Below are positions 53,101 to 60,856 of a stretch of DNA of 64,000 bases, one piece after another. The stretch is from SLDF01 sp964537925 (GTDB lineage Bacteria; Bacteroidota; Bacteroidia; Chitinophagales; Saprospiraceae): NCBI GenBank assembly GCA_964537925.1, contig CAZICV010000007.1, forward strand, positions 48,492 through 112,491. Direction: 5' to 3'. How positions within the stretch are numbered: the first letter of the stretch is position 1; each line of letters starts with the position of its first letter. The notes under the pieces were generated by a model. That model ran no database searches. It saw only the letters and a list, made by a program, of their open reading frames with translations, and had not been told where the DNA came from. A program made the translations under genes and the position numbers.

Positions 53101-54715
53101 TAGCATTGTATACATCCTGGTCCAATGATCCTCCGCAATAGATCGTAAGATCAGACGCCGGCACGGTCAGGACCGGCGCTGTTGTATCCTGTATGGCAAA
53201 TACTGCGCTCAGTGTATCGGGATGCATGTTGCCACAAGCATCGCTCAGGGCAAAAGCTACACTGACACTGCCGCTTCGCCCGCAGCCCGCAGCCTGACTG
53301 CTGCGAAAAGCAGCAAGTACTTCGGACAGGCCTTGAGTTGGCCTTATGGAGACGATACCACAATCGTCAGTGGCTACGGCGCCGGCCGCCTGCGTATACC
53401 AGCCCGTGAGAGCTGCTTCTATATCTTCCTGGGCTCCACAGTCCAGCAATAGTGGCTGTGGGTTTGTAGTCCATTGTGGTATCGCCATATCGATCGCCGC
53501 AAATGTCGACTGTCCTTCCAGCCGGTTGCCGCACAGATCGGTGAACACGAAGTTTACGATGACAAAGCCCAGTACATTGTCATATGCGTTGCCCCCGATC
53601 AGGATATTGTTTTTGCAACCTTCCGCTACGGACTCCCCGAATCTCTGGAGTACTTCTTCCAGCGTCACTTCTTCGCCAAAAACCTCGTAGCTCAGCGACA
53701 GGCTGTCTCCGGGCGTACAGGCATCCGATATTTCCGCATCGGCTCCGGCCAGCAGCCAGGCTTCAAGTAATTGATCGATATCCGACCCGTTGCAGGTATG
53801 TATGAGGCGCTGTGGATTCCGGCTGAATACCGGGGCCTCTGTATCTGTATATGTAAATGATGCTGTAGTAGAAACACTCCGGCCGCAGGCATCCGAAGCG
53901 GTGAAAGTCACGGAAATGGGTGTACCGCAATTGCCCTGCAGGACAGGATTGGCAGGCGATGTCGTCCAGTTGAGACTGCTGCAGTCATCGTTGACTACGG
54001 CTGACCCGTGATTGTTCAACCATTGGCCGAAGGCGGAGTAGATATCCTGCACATTGCAGTCAGCAGTGATATCCGCAGCAGGAGTCACAAGTACAGGCGC
54101 CACTACATCCTGTTCGGGTTGGAGTACCTGCGTGTAAGTAGCGCTGTTGCCGAAAGCATCTGTCACGGTCCACACACGGGTGACCTCCGCGGCGGTACAG
54201 AAATCCAGGGGAGCAGAATCCGCATAGGTAATTACCAGATCCGGCCTTGCTGTACAGTTATCCGTCACTCCACCGACAGGTATATCTCCGGGATCTCCGC
54301 AGGCAAGCGATATCGAAGGGGGCATCAGCGCCACGTCAAACACCGGGGGCGTCCGGTCCGTAAAAGCAATACTGAACTGGAAAGTTGAAGAGCCGCCCAT
54401 ATTATCGGTGACCAGGTATTGTACGGTCACTGTAGTGCCTCCGGGCACGGGATCGCCGATCTGGTATCCGCCGCTGATCGTATAGGAAGTGTTGAGGATC
54501 ACCAGGCCCGGTATATTGGGCGTGATGTGCGGGTTGGCCGGGTGCCCCCAGTCGAGGATACCGGTACAGTTGGCTCCTACTTCGATCGTGTCCGGCCCCG
54601 CATAGTCAAAATTGACTCGCTGCGCCGTCAGGACCGTACTCAGCCCGCAGCAGACACAAACCAGAAACCAGAAGCGAAGTTTATTATTCGAAAATAAAGT
54701 AAAGCATTCATCCAT
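47192..54715 (-). CDS. Giant T9SS type-B secreted protein with HYR/Ig-like repeats and CHU_C domain
   Basis: This 2507-residue surface or secreted protein has a signal peptide (LVCVCCGLSTVLTAQ). The first 1,400 residues hold tandem Cys-rich HYR-like modules with the recurring DTTAPVL/TDTEAPVF openings and SDACGxxSWD-type cores. Next come PKD/Ig-like modules (about 1450-2200) with the CEGDxVxL and YxWxGP patterns. An Ig-like cadherin-type module (LLDLLANDQRPFAYTVDIIQ) precedes the CHU_C type-B sorting domain at the end (ITPNNDGINDVFFIPCLE, then GTYFYILDFANGQKPQRGFLMIKR). It is probably an adhesin or motility-related protein exported by T9SS and held by the SprF partner. ATG 54715 is preferred over TTG 54739. 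Confidence 0.9.
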   Translation of the reverse strand: MDECFTLFSNNKLRFWFLVCVCCGLSTVLTAQRVNFDYAGPDTIEVGANCTGILDWGHPANPHITPNIPGLVILNTSYTISGGYQIGDPVPGGTTVTVQYLVTDNMGGSSTFQFSIAFTDRTPPVFDVALMPPSISLACGDPGDIPVGGVTDNCTARPDLVITYADSAPLDFCTAAEVTRVWTVTDAFGNSATYTQVLQPEQDVVAPVLVTPAADITADCNVQDIYSAFGQWLNNHGSAVVNDDCSSLNWTTSPANPVLQGNCGTPISVTFTASDACGRSVSTTASFTYTDTEAPVFSRNPQRLIHTCNGSDIDQLLEAWLLAGADAEISDACTPGDSLSLSYEVFGEEVTLEEVLQRFGESVAEGCKNNILIGGNAYDNVLGFVIVNFVFTDLCGNRLEGQSTFAAIDMAIPQWTTNPQPLLLDCGAQEDIEAALTGWYTQAAGAVATDDCGIVSIRPTQGLSEVLAAFRSSQAAGCGRSGSVSVAFALSDACGNMHPDTLSAVFAIQDTTAPVLTVPASDLTIYCGGSLDQDVYNAIDSYLGAIASDACGSVSWDSLQWEDSNGLSGTAVLGQPDQYPLPGTQDCNWSVQLRFFLSDECGNTTQTSAGLEVRDTSAPVFIAFPADVTVSCHQVPPATEPAVTDQCRFNLQITLDETTTQSPDTALCGHYSYTITRRWTAADACGNTASQQQTITVVDTTGPVFSLAPNRNISCDGDLEPDMEHVRSRINDNCDDEPVISYRDIEIVGRCRGEYRIERQWEATDRCGNRTAFVEQLFVIDTSGPALTITPIDLTVTCGAEVSLDEIFGEWVSALGGATATDNCSSVASFAAVPGSYDPGDPATFPGILPADPGVPACGGAFALETAVDFVFYDECGNVTVGRARLLVIDDQPPVIEHCADEQVLIADPGMCEGNVTAQGPIASDACLSFVTADSVSAGAPLVSAEPGNLEVPVDPVVLELLLTLDPDEAIVAPVSLSIRLQQADAESATEYLVIYDEDGRRVGQTSPVNMQCGDGVTLLTNLQGADINRWAADGVIRFRVEPNIPAGQSGRFAVNDICPGARIDLTLHFHRSVSSSLQYQYSLNGGPVEELTDRTWNALLPVGTHEVIYFVTDCFGNQSSCHQTIRLEDREAPAVLCPSPISIDLVTGSCEALLDLPLPSSYADNCGFPETYLQILPSDTAQALLIFALDPDLGGFIAGDREISFSGVNNNASGSPVRLEVMVQGNVDEPGAYFSIRTEEGSFLGTTEIGQPHVTDGDCAQVLTAVFDIPADDFNRWAADGIVSFTAASNTNFSIPPGGPESGINPCDPAAVTSDGDTDGSSFLFMRLAFSSFSAAYSIEGATEVPLTELAGSDRRPQVLFQAGRSTVQFQVADPSGNIGSCTFEVELNDPEPPVARCKNVLVHVLPSVTEPYILSHQEIDGGSTDNCRIEEYFLVPSTFTCNQVGQEPVVTLTVTDVSGNTASCTAIVRIEGYILQPAYSLEVCEDDTLQLFANLPAGSGGNLYTYSWTGPNGFVSNLENPTIPNVTTGYSGTYTLVVTGAGGCSATGSVSIQIPQQLGTPDLFFEKNPVCEGEDVVMETQAFTGNVRYKWYRGVAPGGVLIEETPAPLLRLSMPPGTYQFYVVVESPSCVSNPSAPRQVSVLSRITATVANDYIEVCEGTPLQLATLQVGPNLKYEWTGPGQFRDTVAAPLVSNAAEPVMAGVYTLFIYESGCPSLPATVEVVVKPKPATPILVFNGIRCPGEELVLTVNNVPDADVYRWIHPDGSTIHTITNSLIIPAADDQLNGEWRVRLIVDDCLSELSAPVLINIEESYTVSAANSGPVCDGDSVDLTVPLFAGATYEWLSPGGQLVSGSAQAKVPALPGVYSVRVTTAAGCLYQSNTLVVVHVRPTVTALSADAAACVKDEDLICFQATVFPADNGTYIYSWSGPSFASSLREPCLQGGGSARNGDYVLTVRNSDGCVSRPQTIRLQVKDIPDTPELRLEDFYCEGQDLLIRCDDYGSGAIYTWTTPIGSQVSQDPFLLIAAAGVIHNGTYRVAVEVDGCISDISAEETIQLRQAPARPAVSADPIVCEGDTLFLRTDFVPGASYQWEGPGWAGSSDQNPFIYPAFAANTGNYTLRITVNGCPSPQAQPFYVQVNSRPVTPGIESSVVALCASLDGAALQLCIQGPDVVAGTSYSWYLASDDRLIAGPTNARCITVQDFGQFADGVNEFYVIASKDGCRSVATVPLAVRIDKVPAEIAEAGPDLIACDQDEIRLNAAQLALSQGQWTAIRPSTSFEDPADPRTTVFGLSPGENTLIWALSYRSCVRYSADTLIVTYQTAPQAADDAATVPFAGVALLDLLANDQRPFAYTVDIIQPPMYGTLISRLDGAFDFRAAPNYVGPDSLVYRICATGCPDLCATAVARLLIGDDSDCDIPTIITPNNDGINDVFFIPCLESDRYPGNKVSIFNEWGTAVFEESPYSNTWQGTYKEAELPVGTYFYILDFANGQKPQRGFLMIKR

Positions 54716-54774
54716 AACCCAGGCAATTAAGCAGGCCAAGCCAAGTCACATAGTACGGAATACCGCAGGTGCCG

Positions 54775-54788
54775 GCCAAACGTTTGGC
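54775..54788. promoter_or_regulatory. 14-bp perfect palindrome upstream of the T9SS gene run
   Basis: GCCAAACGTTTGGC lies 60 bp before ATG 54715 of the giant protein. A palindrome of this size in the only gap long enough for its promoter is a candidate operator for the six-gene run. No exact TAnnTTTG box is seen nearby. Confidence 0.4.
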
Positions 54789-54880
54789 ATATTCAGACAA
54801 AATTACAAGAAATCACCAAGAGGATAAAAAAGAGGATAAAGGTTTCTCTGCAAAGCCCGGTGTACCGGACCCGGACCGGA

Positions 54881-55072
54881 TCACTCTTCTTCGGAAGCGC
54901 TGTCGCTGCTTTCGTTCAGCTTCTTGTCTTCGACATGTTCATTGAGGAATGTATTGATACGATCGATGCCGAACGTGCTTTCGATCTGGCCGAATTCGTT
55001 GATCTGGATCTGGAACCCTTCCAGCTCTTCGTGCGTCAACGGTCGTTTGGATTGCCTCTTGCGTTTGGACAT
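54881..55072 (-). CDS. Small conserved Bacteroidota protein of unknown function
   Basis: This 63-residue protein has a basic N-terminus (MSKRKRQSKRP) and a central ELEGFQIQINEFGQIESTF followed by IDRINTFLNEHVEDKKL, ending in an acidic Ser/Glu tail. The LEGF-x-I-x-INxFGxI...INxFLNxxVxDKKL pattern recurs in short uncharacterised proteins of the phylum. No function is known. It starts 8 bp after gltX on the same strand and is followed by a 166-bp gap to the giant T9SS gene. Confidence 0.7.
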   Translation of the reverse strand: MSKRKRQSKRPLTHEELEGFQIQINEFGQIESTFGIDRINTFLNEHVEDKKLNESSDSASEEE

Positions 55073-55080
55073 GTATCGGA

Positions 55081-56610
55081 TTATATGGGGGCGATCTTAT
55101 AAAAAGCTTGCATTCTCTCGCTAAACTCCTGCTCTCCAAGCAGTTCTATTATTTCAAACAGACCAGGGCCCTTTAATGTTCCTGCCATGGCCAGCCTGAG
55201 CAGAGGGAAAATATTTCCCGGACCAAGATTCTCCGCTGCAAGCAAATCCTTGACTTCCTGTTCGATAGCAGCCGCCAGGAAAGGCTTCGTAGCGGCCACC
55301 CTGGTTTCGATGGATTTCAATACAGGCAGGAGCTCAGGACGGAACTTCTTCTTCAGCGTAGCTTCGTCATAATTCTTCACGGGTACAAAGAAGTAATAGC
55401 CCTCTTCCAGTATCTCGGGGTACACGGTAACCCGCTCTTTCATCAGCTCACACACGGACGCCAGGTATCCCGCGTCAATGCTACCCGGCAGGTCCTTCGT
55501 CCAGGGAGCGAGCAGGGAAGCAATTTCAGCGCCACTGCGTGCTTTGATGTACTGCTGGTTGTACCACCTGGCTTTTTCGAAATCAAACCGGGCGCCTCCT
55601 TTCGACACTTTCTCCAGGCTGAATACCTCGCTCAGTTCCTCCAGGGTAAAGAGTTCCTGCTCCGTACCCGGATTCCACCCGAGGAAAGCCAGGAAATTGA
55701 GTACGGCGGCAGGATCAAAACCCGCCTCCCTGAAACCGGTAAAACGCTCCGAAGGATCCGGGTCATCCCAGCTGAGCGGGAATACCGGTATGCCGAGCTT
55801 CATGCCATCGCGCTTGCTCAGCTTCCCGTTACCGTTAGGCTTCAGGATCAGCGGCAGATGGGCAAACAAAGGCCTGGTCTCCTCCCAGCCCAGGAAGCGA
55901 TAGAGCAGCACATGGTGCGCCGTACTGGGCAGCCATTCTTCCCCCCTGATGACATGCGTGATCTCCATAAGGTGGTCATCGACCACATTCGCCAGGTGGT
56001 AGGTAGGCATTCCGTCGGCTTTGAGCAAGACCTTGTCGTCCAGCTCACTACTGTCAAATTCGACCGTACCCCTTATCTCGTCCCCGAATCGTATCAGTTC
56101 GCCGACGGGGACTTTCAGCCTGATCGTCCAGGGGTGTCCGCTGTCCAGCAGGCGCTGTGTCTCTTCTGACGAAAGGCTGAGGCTATTGCGCATCGACCCG
56201 CGGTTGGCGGCGCCGTACATGACATTGTGATCACCCTGTTCCTTGCCACGCTCGCGCATCGCTTCCAGTTCCTCCACCGTATCGAAAGCGTAATAGGCGT
56301 GCCCGGCCGATACCAACTGCTCCGCATAGCGCCCGTACACGTCCTTGCGCTCGGACTGGCGGTAGGGGCCATAGGTACCCCCAAAGCCCGGACCTTCGTC
56401 GGGGAGCAGCCCGCACCATTTCAGCGATTCAATGATATAGGCCTCTGCTCCGGGCACATAGCGTGTCTGATCCGTGTCTTCTATACGAAGTATGAAGGTC
56501 CCTCCGTGTTTTTTTGCAAAAAGGTAGTTATAAAGCGCTGTTCGTACGCCGCCAATATGGAGGGCGCCTGTCGGGCTGGGTGCAAATCTTACCCGTACGG
56601 GTCTGGTCAT
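55081..56610 (-). CDS. gltX: Glutamate--tRNA ligase
   Basis: This 509-residue class I aminoacyl-tRNA synthetase charges tRNA-Glu (and possibly tRNA-Gln, if GatCAB is used). The N-terminal signature is RFAPSPTGALHIGGVRTALYN (HIGH-type motif near residue 18), and the KMSKS-type loop is KLSKRDG near 263-269. The C-terminal anticodon-binding domain starts at about 330. Length is normal for the single-domain GluRS. An exact promoter box lies 20 bp before the start. Confidence 0.96.
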   Translation of the reverse strand: MTRPVRVRFAPSPTGALHIGGVRTALYNYLFAKKHGGTFILRIEDTDQTRYVPGAEAYIIESLKWCGLLPDEGPGFGGTYGPYRQSERKDVYGRYAEQLVSAGHAYYAFDTVEELEAMRERGKEQGDHNVMYGAANRGSMRNSLSLSSEETQRLLDSGHPWTIRLKVPVGELIRFGDEIRGTVEFDSSELDDKVLLKADGMPTYHLANVVDDHLMEITHVIRGEEWLPSTAHHVLLYRFLGWEETRPLFAHLPLILKPNGNGKLSKRDGMKLGIPVFPLSWDDPDPSERFTGFREAGFDPAAVLNFLAFLGWNPGTEQELFTLEELSEVFSLEKVSKGGARFDFEKARWYNQQYIKARSGAEIASLLAPWTKDLPGSIDAGYLASVCELMKERVTVYPEILEEGYYFFVPVKNYDEATLKKKFRPELLPVLKSIETRVAATKPFLAAAIEQEVKDLLAAENLGPGNIFPLLRLAMAGTLKGPGLFEIIELLGEQEFSERMQAFYKIAPI

Positions 56611-56629
56611 GTTCCTTTGTTTGTCAGCT

Positions 56630-56637
56630 CAAAAATA
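56630..56637 (-). promoter_or_regulatory. Exact -7 promoter box for gltX
   Basis: The minus-strand octamer TATTTTTG matches TAnnTTTG exactly; transcription would begin near 56625, about 15 bases before ATG 56610. Confidence 0.55.
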
Positions 56638-56738
56638 CTTGAAAAAAAATCTTTATATTAACTATACAAGCAAACTATTCGCTCTATTTTCCCGTTTATT
56701 ACTGCGAGTTCTTCCCATGACCATATCAATGCCACCCC

Positions 56739-57398
56739 ATGTACCTCATCAAGACGCCGGGCATTATGCGCAACCTGTTTCCCAATTTCATCTGGAAACT
56801 GCCCGCTGCCCAGAAGACTGTTTTCCTGACTTTTGACGATGGCCCTGTACCGGAAGTAACTCCCTGGGTGCTGGATTTGCTTGGCGAGTACGATGCCAAG
56901 GCTACTTTTTTCTGTGTAGGAGAAAATGTTCAGCACAACCCCGACATTTTCGAGCGGATACGCCGCGAAGGCCATAGCGTAGGCAACCATACCTTCAACC
57001 ACCTGTCCGGCTGGTCAACAGAAAACATGGATTATTTTCTCAATGTACGCAAGTGTGCAAGACTGGTGCATTCGGACCTCTTCCGCCCGCCGTACGGGAA
57101 GATCAAACCCAAGCAGGTACAGTTTCTCCAGCGCCATTACCGCATCGTGATGTGGGACGTCCTCAGCGGAGACTTCGACGATCAGCTTGACGGCGAAGAA
57201 TGCATGCAGAATGTGCTTCACAACGTCTCCAGCGGATCAATCGTTGTATTTCACGACAGCATCAAGTCCGAGAAAAACCTGCGTATAGCACTGCCCGGTG
57301 TATTGGCTCAGCTCCGATCCGAAGGCTATACCTTCAGCGCGCTGCACGATATCCAGCCGGTCACACGCAAATTGTCCGCCAGCCTGAGCGAGATCTGA
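56739..57398 (+). CDS. Polysaccharide deacetylase (NodB homology)
   Basis: This 219-residue carbohydrate esterase 4 protein removes N-acetyl groups from a glycan such as peptidoglycan or an exopolysaccharide. Metal and catalytic motifs are TFDDGP (D33, D34), HSVGNHTFNH (H84, H88) and RPPYGK near 116-121; a late VFHDS motif holds the catalytic histidine. There is no clear signal peptide, only a short aromatic N-terminus, so it may be membrane-associated or cytoplasmic-side. It is divergent from gltX. Confidence 0.9.
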   Translation: MYLIKTPGIMRNLFPNFIWKLPAAQKTVFLTFDDGPVPEVTPWVLDLLGEYDAKATFFCVGENVQHNPDIFERIRREGHSVGNHTFNHLSGWSTENMDYFLNVRKCARLVHSDLFRPPYGKIKPKQVQFLQRHYRIVMWDVLSGDFDDQLDGEECMQNVLHNVSSGSIVVFHDSIKSEKNLRIALPGVLAQLRSEGYTFSALHDIQPVTRKLSASLSEI

Positions 57399-57444
57399 AT
57401 CTTCCCTGTTCCGACACATCGTTCTTTGCACCTCCGGCCAGCCA

Positions 57445-57478
57445 TTTGAGGCTATTTCGGCACGGACTTCTATATTCG
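57445..57478 (+). promoter_or_regulatory. Putative promoter of the MoxR-DUF5682 pair
   Basis: TTTG at 57445-57448 and TATATTCG at 57471-57478 (one mismatch to TAnnTTTG) are 22 bp apart, near the usual -33/-7 spacing. Transcription would begin near 57483, about 28 bases before ATG 57511. Confidence 0.5.
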
Positions 57479-57510
57479 TCCTGTCAACAGGCTTTCAAAT
57501 CACAGAAGAC

Positions 57511-58590
57511 ATGCAGATCAGACCTGCCGCCGAACTTTCGTATGCCCATGAGCTGGAAGCTTTGCGGGCTGCGGATACATACGAAAAACCAGCAGGCTGG
57601 CAACTCAGCCCGCGACTGGTGGTGGACTATATCATGGGCGGGCAGGTAGCAGACCTCGATATCGAACCCAAGTACATCGGCAGCCGGAGACTGATCGAGG
57701 TGGCGGTAGCTACACTGGCGACCGACAGGGCCCTGCTGCTCAGCGGTTTGCCCGGCACAGCCAAGACCTGGGTATCCGAACACCTGGCAGCTGCTATCTC
57801 CGGCGACTCTACACTGCTGGTACAAGGCACTTCAGGGCTGGTAGAAGATGCCATCCGGTACGGTTGGAACTACGCTATGCTGATCGCCCAGGGACCGAGC
57901 AGGCAGGCATTGCTACCCTCTCCGGTACTGCATGCAATGGAAGGCGGCAAGATCGCCCGCATCGAAGAACTCTCCCGGATCAATGCCGATGTGCAGGATG
58001 CACTCATCACCATCCTGTCGGAAAAAATCATACCCATACCCGAACTCAATACCGCACTGCCTGCCCAGCGGGGATTCAACCTGATCGCCACGGCAAATGA
58101 CCGTGACAGAGGGGTGCAGGAAATGTCAAGCGCACTCCGGCGGCGCTTCAACACGCTCATCATGCCGCTGCCGGCCACCCTGGAAGAAGAGATCGGTATC
58201 GTACAGTTTCGCGTGGACCGGATAGGCCGGGCACTGGCACTGCCGTCCGGCCTGAACCCGGGTGAAAAGATCGAACAACTGGTCATTGTCTTCCGCGAGT
58301 TGCGCGAGGGTATGACCATCGACAGGCAGACCAAACTGAAAAGCCCCGTAAGCACCCTCAGTACGGCCGAAGCCATCTCCGTGATGATACAGTGTATATC
58401 CCTCGGCGGCTATTTCGGTGACAACCGCATCGGCGAACAGGATCTGGCAGCGGCCCTCACAGGCGCCATCGTGAAAGATGAGTCCCAGGACCTGCTCGTG
58501 TGGAAAGAGTACCTGGAGAAGATCATGCGCCGGAGATCCGACTGGAAACAGCTCTATGAGGCCTGCCAGGAGATGATCAGACTGTACTAA
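57511..58590 (+). CDS. MoxR-type AAA+ ATPase
   Basis: This 359-residue AAA+ protein is of the MoxR class. Walker A is GLPGTAKT at 79-86. The Walker B aspartate position is Glu (KIARIEE at 147-153), as in the subfamily that accompanies DUF5682 proteins. Sensor 1 is ATAND at 193-197 and the arginine finger region SSALRRRFN near 206-214. MoxR proteins remodel or load partners, often VWA-domain proteins. It is 10 bp upstream of the DUF5682 gene, so they form one operon. The usual VWA, SWIM-finger and DUF5691 companions are absent here. Confidence 0.9.
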   Translation: MQIRPAAELSYAHELEALRAADTYEKPAGWQLSPRLVVDYIMGGQVADLDIEPKYIGSRRLIEVAVATLATDRALLLSGLPGTAKTWVSEHLAAAISGDSTLLVQGTSGLVEDAIRYGWNYAMLIAQGPSRQALLPSPVLHAMEGGKIARIEELSRINADVQDALITILSEKIIPIPELNTALPAQRGFNLIATANDRDRGVQEMSSALRRRFNTLIMPLPATLEEEIGIVQFRVDRIGRALALPSGLNPGEKIEQLVIVFRELREGMTIDRQTKLKSPVSTLSTAEAISVMIQCISLGGYFGDNRIGEQDLAAALTGAIVKDESQDLLVWKEYLEKIMRRRSDWKQLYEACQEMIRLY

Positions 58591-58600
58591 AAACACCCGG

Positions 58601-60856
58601 ATGAAACAAGATCCGAACCAGGTACGATTCTTCGGCATCCGTCACCATGGACCCGGCAGCGCGAGGAGCCTTGATCGCGCTTTGCAGGACTGGAGACCGG
58701 ATCTCCTGCTGATCGAAGGTCCGCAGGATGCAGATCAGTTGCTTAGTGGTCTGCAGGCAGATATGCTGCAGCCACCTGTGGCCCTCCTGATCTACGACCC
58801 GAAAGACCTGAGGGCCGCTTCATATTTCCCGCTGGCTGCCTTCTCACCTGAATGGATCGCCATCCAGTATGGGATCAGGGAGTCTGTGGCCGCTCATTTC
58901 ATCGATCTGCCGCAAGGCATGATGTGCAACGATTCACTGTCTGACCTCACCGGCGCTGCCGGTGACCCCTTCACCCTGATGGCCGGCCTGCAAGGGTATC
59001 CCGATGCAGAGGTTTGGTGGGAAAGTCACTTTGAGAACCAGGAGAGCGCAGACATTTTTCCAGCCCTTTCGGCATTGATACGTGAGATGCGTCTCGGCCG
59101 GCCCGAAAGCCCGCGCAATGAAATCAGAGAAGCCTTCATGCGTCAGCAGATCAGGCAATACGCCTCCTCAGGATACCAGCGTATCGCTGTCGTCTGCGGA
59201 GCATGGCACCTGCCTGCACTGGAGACTTTCGACAGCATCAAGGCCGTCTCCGATAAGTCTCAATGGAAGGGGCTGTCTCTCAGGCGGATGCAGGCCACCT
59301 GGATACCCTGGTCCTACCGGCGGTTGGCAAAATCTTCCGGCTACCTGGCCGGCGTGGAAGCGCCCATGTGGTACGAGCGCCTGTTTATCTACGGCGAGAA
59401 TGCACCCGCACACTGGTTTGCTTACGTAGGCAGATCTCTTCGTGCCCGTGGATACGAAACCACCCCATCTTCGGCCATTGACGCTACACGACTGGCCGAG
59501 ACACTGGCTGCAATCCGGGATCTGCCACGACCTGGTTATGCCGAGCTTGGAGAAGCCGCCTCCGCCGTACTGGGGCACAGTCACCCGGAGATCAGGCAGA
59601 TCATACTGGAAGATATTCCGGTCGGCGACCGGGTCGGCAGTATCTCCGCAGACCTGCCGCAACTACCCATTGTCAAGGACCTGGAACTGCAGGTACGCAA
59701 ACTCCGGTGGAGAAAAGACATGGAGCACAGTTCTCCCGTGTCCAGGTCACTGGATCTCAGGAAAGAGTCGCACAGGGAGGGGAGTATATTGCTCCACCGC
59801 CTGCAACTGCTGGATATACCCTGGGGTACTTTGCAGGCACAGGAACAAAAACAACTGGGTACTTTCCGCGAAGACTGGACCCTGCAATGGGACCCTGAAT
59901 TCTTCTTCAGGCTTATAGAGTCGGGATCTTTCGGGCTCACGATAGCAGAAGCCTGCGCCGGTAAGCTCCGGGATGAAGTATCAGGCTATGATCTGGCCCG
60001 GCTCGTACGCACATTACAGATCTGCCTGGCCGCTGATCTGCCCGCCCAGCTAGCCGATGTAGCCACCTGCCTGGCCATGCAGAGTACGGCCTGCAAAGAC
60101 TCCTTTCTGCTGATGGAAGCCTTCTGTGAGCTGGGCAGCCTGATGGATTTCGGCAGTGTCCGGCATCTCGATATGGGTATGATCGCCTCGATACGCGACA
60201 ATATAGCCATAGAGATCATCGCGTCCGCCGCTCAGCAAGCCGATCAGCTTGATCCGCTCGAAGCCGGGGATATTTACCCGCTTTTCCTGCGCACACACCT
60301 CCATATGCTCCGGCCTCCCGCTGCGTACAAAGCGCCCTGGCTGGACCTGCTCAATCAACTCGGACTGCGCGTGACCATGGTCAACCAGGTACATGGCTGT
60401 GCTTTTCGGCTCCTGCTGGAGAGCGAAGACGCCATCCGTGAACCCCTCAACTTAGCGCCTGTACTTTTTGCCGTATTTTCTTCTGTCTCGCAACCGATGG
60501 AGACAGCAGCCTGGCTGGAAGGATTTCTGCAGGAAAACTGGCTGATCCTGCTGTATGACGAACGTTTCTGGCGGCCGCTGGATCAGTGGGTGGAGCAGAT
60601 CGGGGATGAAGCTTTTGAGCTCGTACTGCCCGTATTGCGTCGCAGCTTTGCCAATGCCGGTTCAGGTTTGAAAGAAAAGCTGCTTGCAAAGGCATCAGGA
60701 CAGGACTGGGACAATACCTCTCACCCTGGAGCGCTGCCGTCAGGGCTCCGCCACCAGCTCATTCACTGGCTGGCCGATGAGCAGGCAGACGAGCCTTCAC
60801 AGGCCAGTCTACCTCCAGGGCCTTCTCAGACAGCCCCTCCGCCGGATAAGACATAG
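58601..60856 (+). CDS. DUF5682 family protein (MoxR-associated)
   Basis: This 751-residue cytoplasmic protein starts with the diagnostic RFFGIRHHGPGSARSLDRAL (about 9-28) and LLLIEGPQDADQLL of DUF5682, a domain related to TraB/GumN-type folds. A second conserved segment is VVCGAWHLPALE (about 200-211), where the His resembles the TraB-like active-site histidine. The C-terminal 400 residues are helical. Function is unknown; in other genomes it sits with a MoxR ATPase and a VWA protein. Its 3' end overlaps the convergent M48 gene by 98 bp, so the sequence after DUF5682 is not the usual VWA gene. Confidence 0.88.
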   Translation: MKQDPNQVRFFGIRHHGPGSARSLDRALQDWRPDLLLIEGPQDADQLLSGLQADMLQPPVALLIYDPKDLRAASYFPLAAFSPEWIAIQYGIRESVAAHFIDLPQGMMCNDSLSDLTGAAGDPFTLMAGLQGYPDAEVWWESHFENQESADIFPALSALIREMRLGRPESPRNEIREAFMRQQIRQYASSGYQRIAVVCGAWHLPALETFDSIKAVSDKSQWKGLSLRRMQATWIPWSYRRLAKSSGYLAGVEAPMWYERLFIYGENAPAHWFAYVGRSLRARGYETTPSSAIDATRLAETLAAIRDLPRPGYAELGEAASAVLGHSHPEIRQIILEDIPVGDRVGSISADLPQLPIVKDLELQVRKLRWRKDMEHSSPVSRSLDLRKESHREGSILLHRLQLLDIPWGTLQAQEQKQLGTFREDWTLQWDPEFFFRLIESGSFGLTIAEACAGKLRDEVSGYDLARLVRTLQICLAADLPAQLADVATCLAMQSTACKDSFLLMEAFCELGSLMDFGSVRHLDMGMIASIRDNIAIEIIASAAQQADQLDPLEAGDIYPLFLRTHLHMLRPPAAYKAPWLDLLNQLGLRVTMVNQVHGCAFRLLLESEDAIREPLNLAPVLFAVFSSVSQPMETAAWLEGFLQENWLILLYDERFWRPLDQWVEQIGDEAFELVLPVLRRSFANAGSGLKEKLLAKASGQDWDNTSHPGALPSGLRHQLIHWLADEQADEPSQASLPPGPSQTAPPPDKT

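Noticed and set aside
47192..54715. Repeats in the giant gene as CRISPR-like or tandem DNA repeats
   Set aside because: The periodicity is at protein level (HYR/Ig modules); the DNA copies are too diverged to be direct repeats.
54859..54870. CCGGTGTACCGG as a terminator after the small conserved gene
   Set aside because: The stem has only five pairs with a two-base loop and no T tract follows on either strand.
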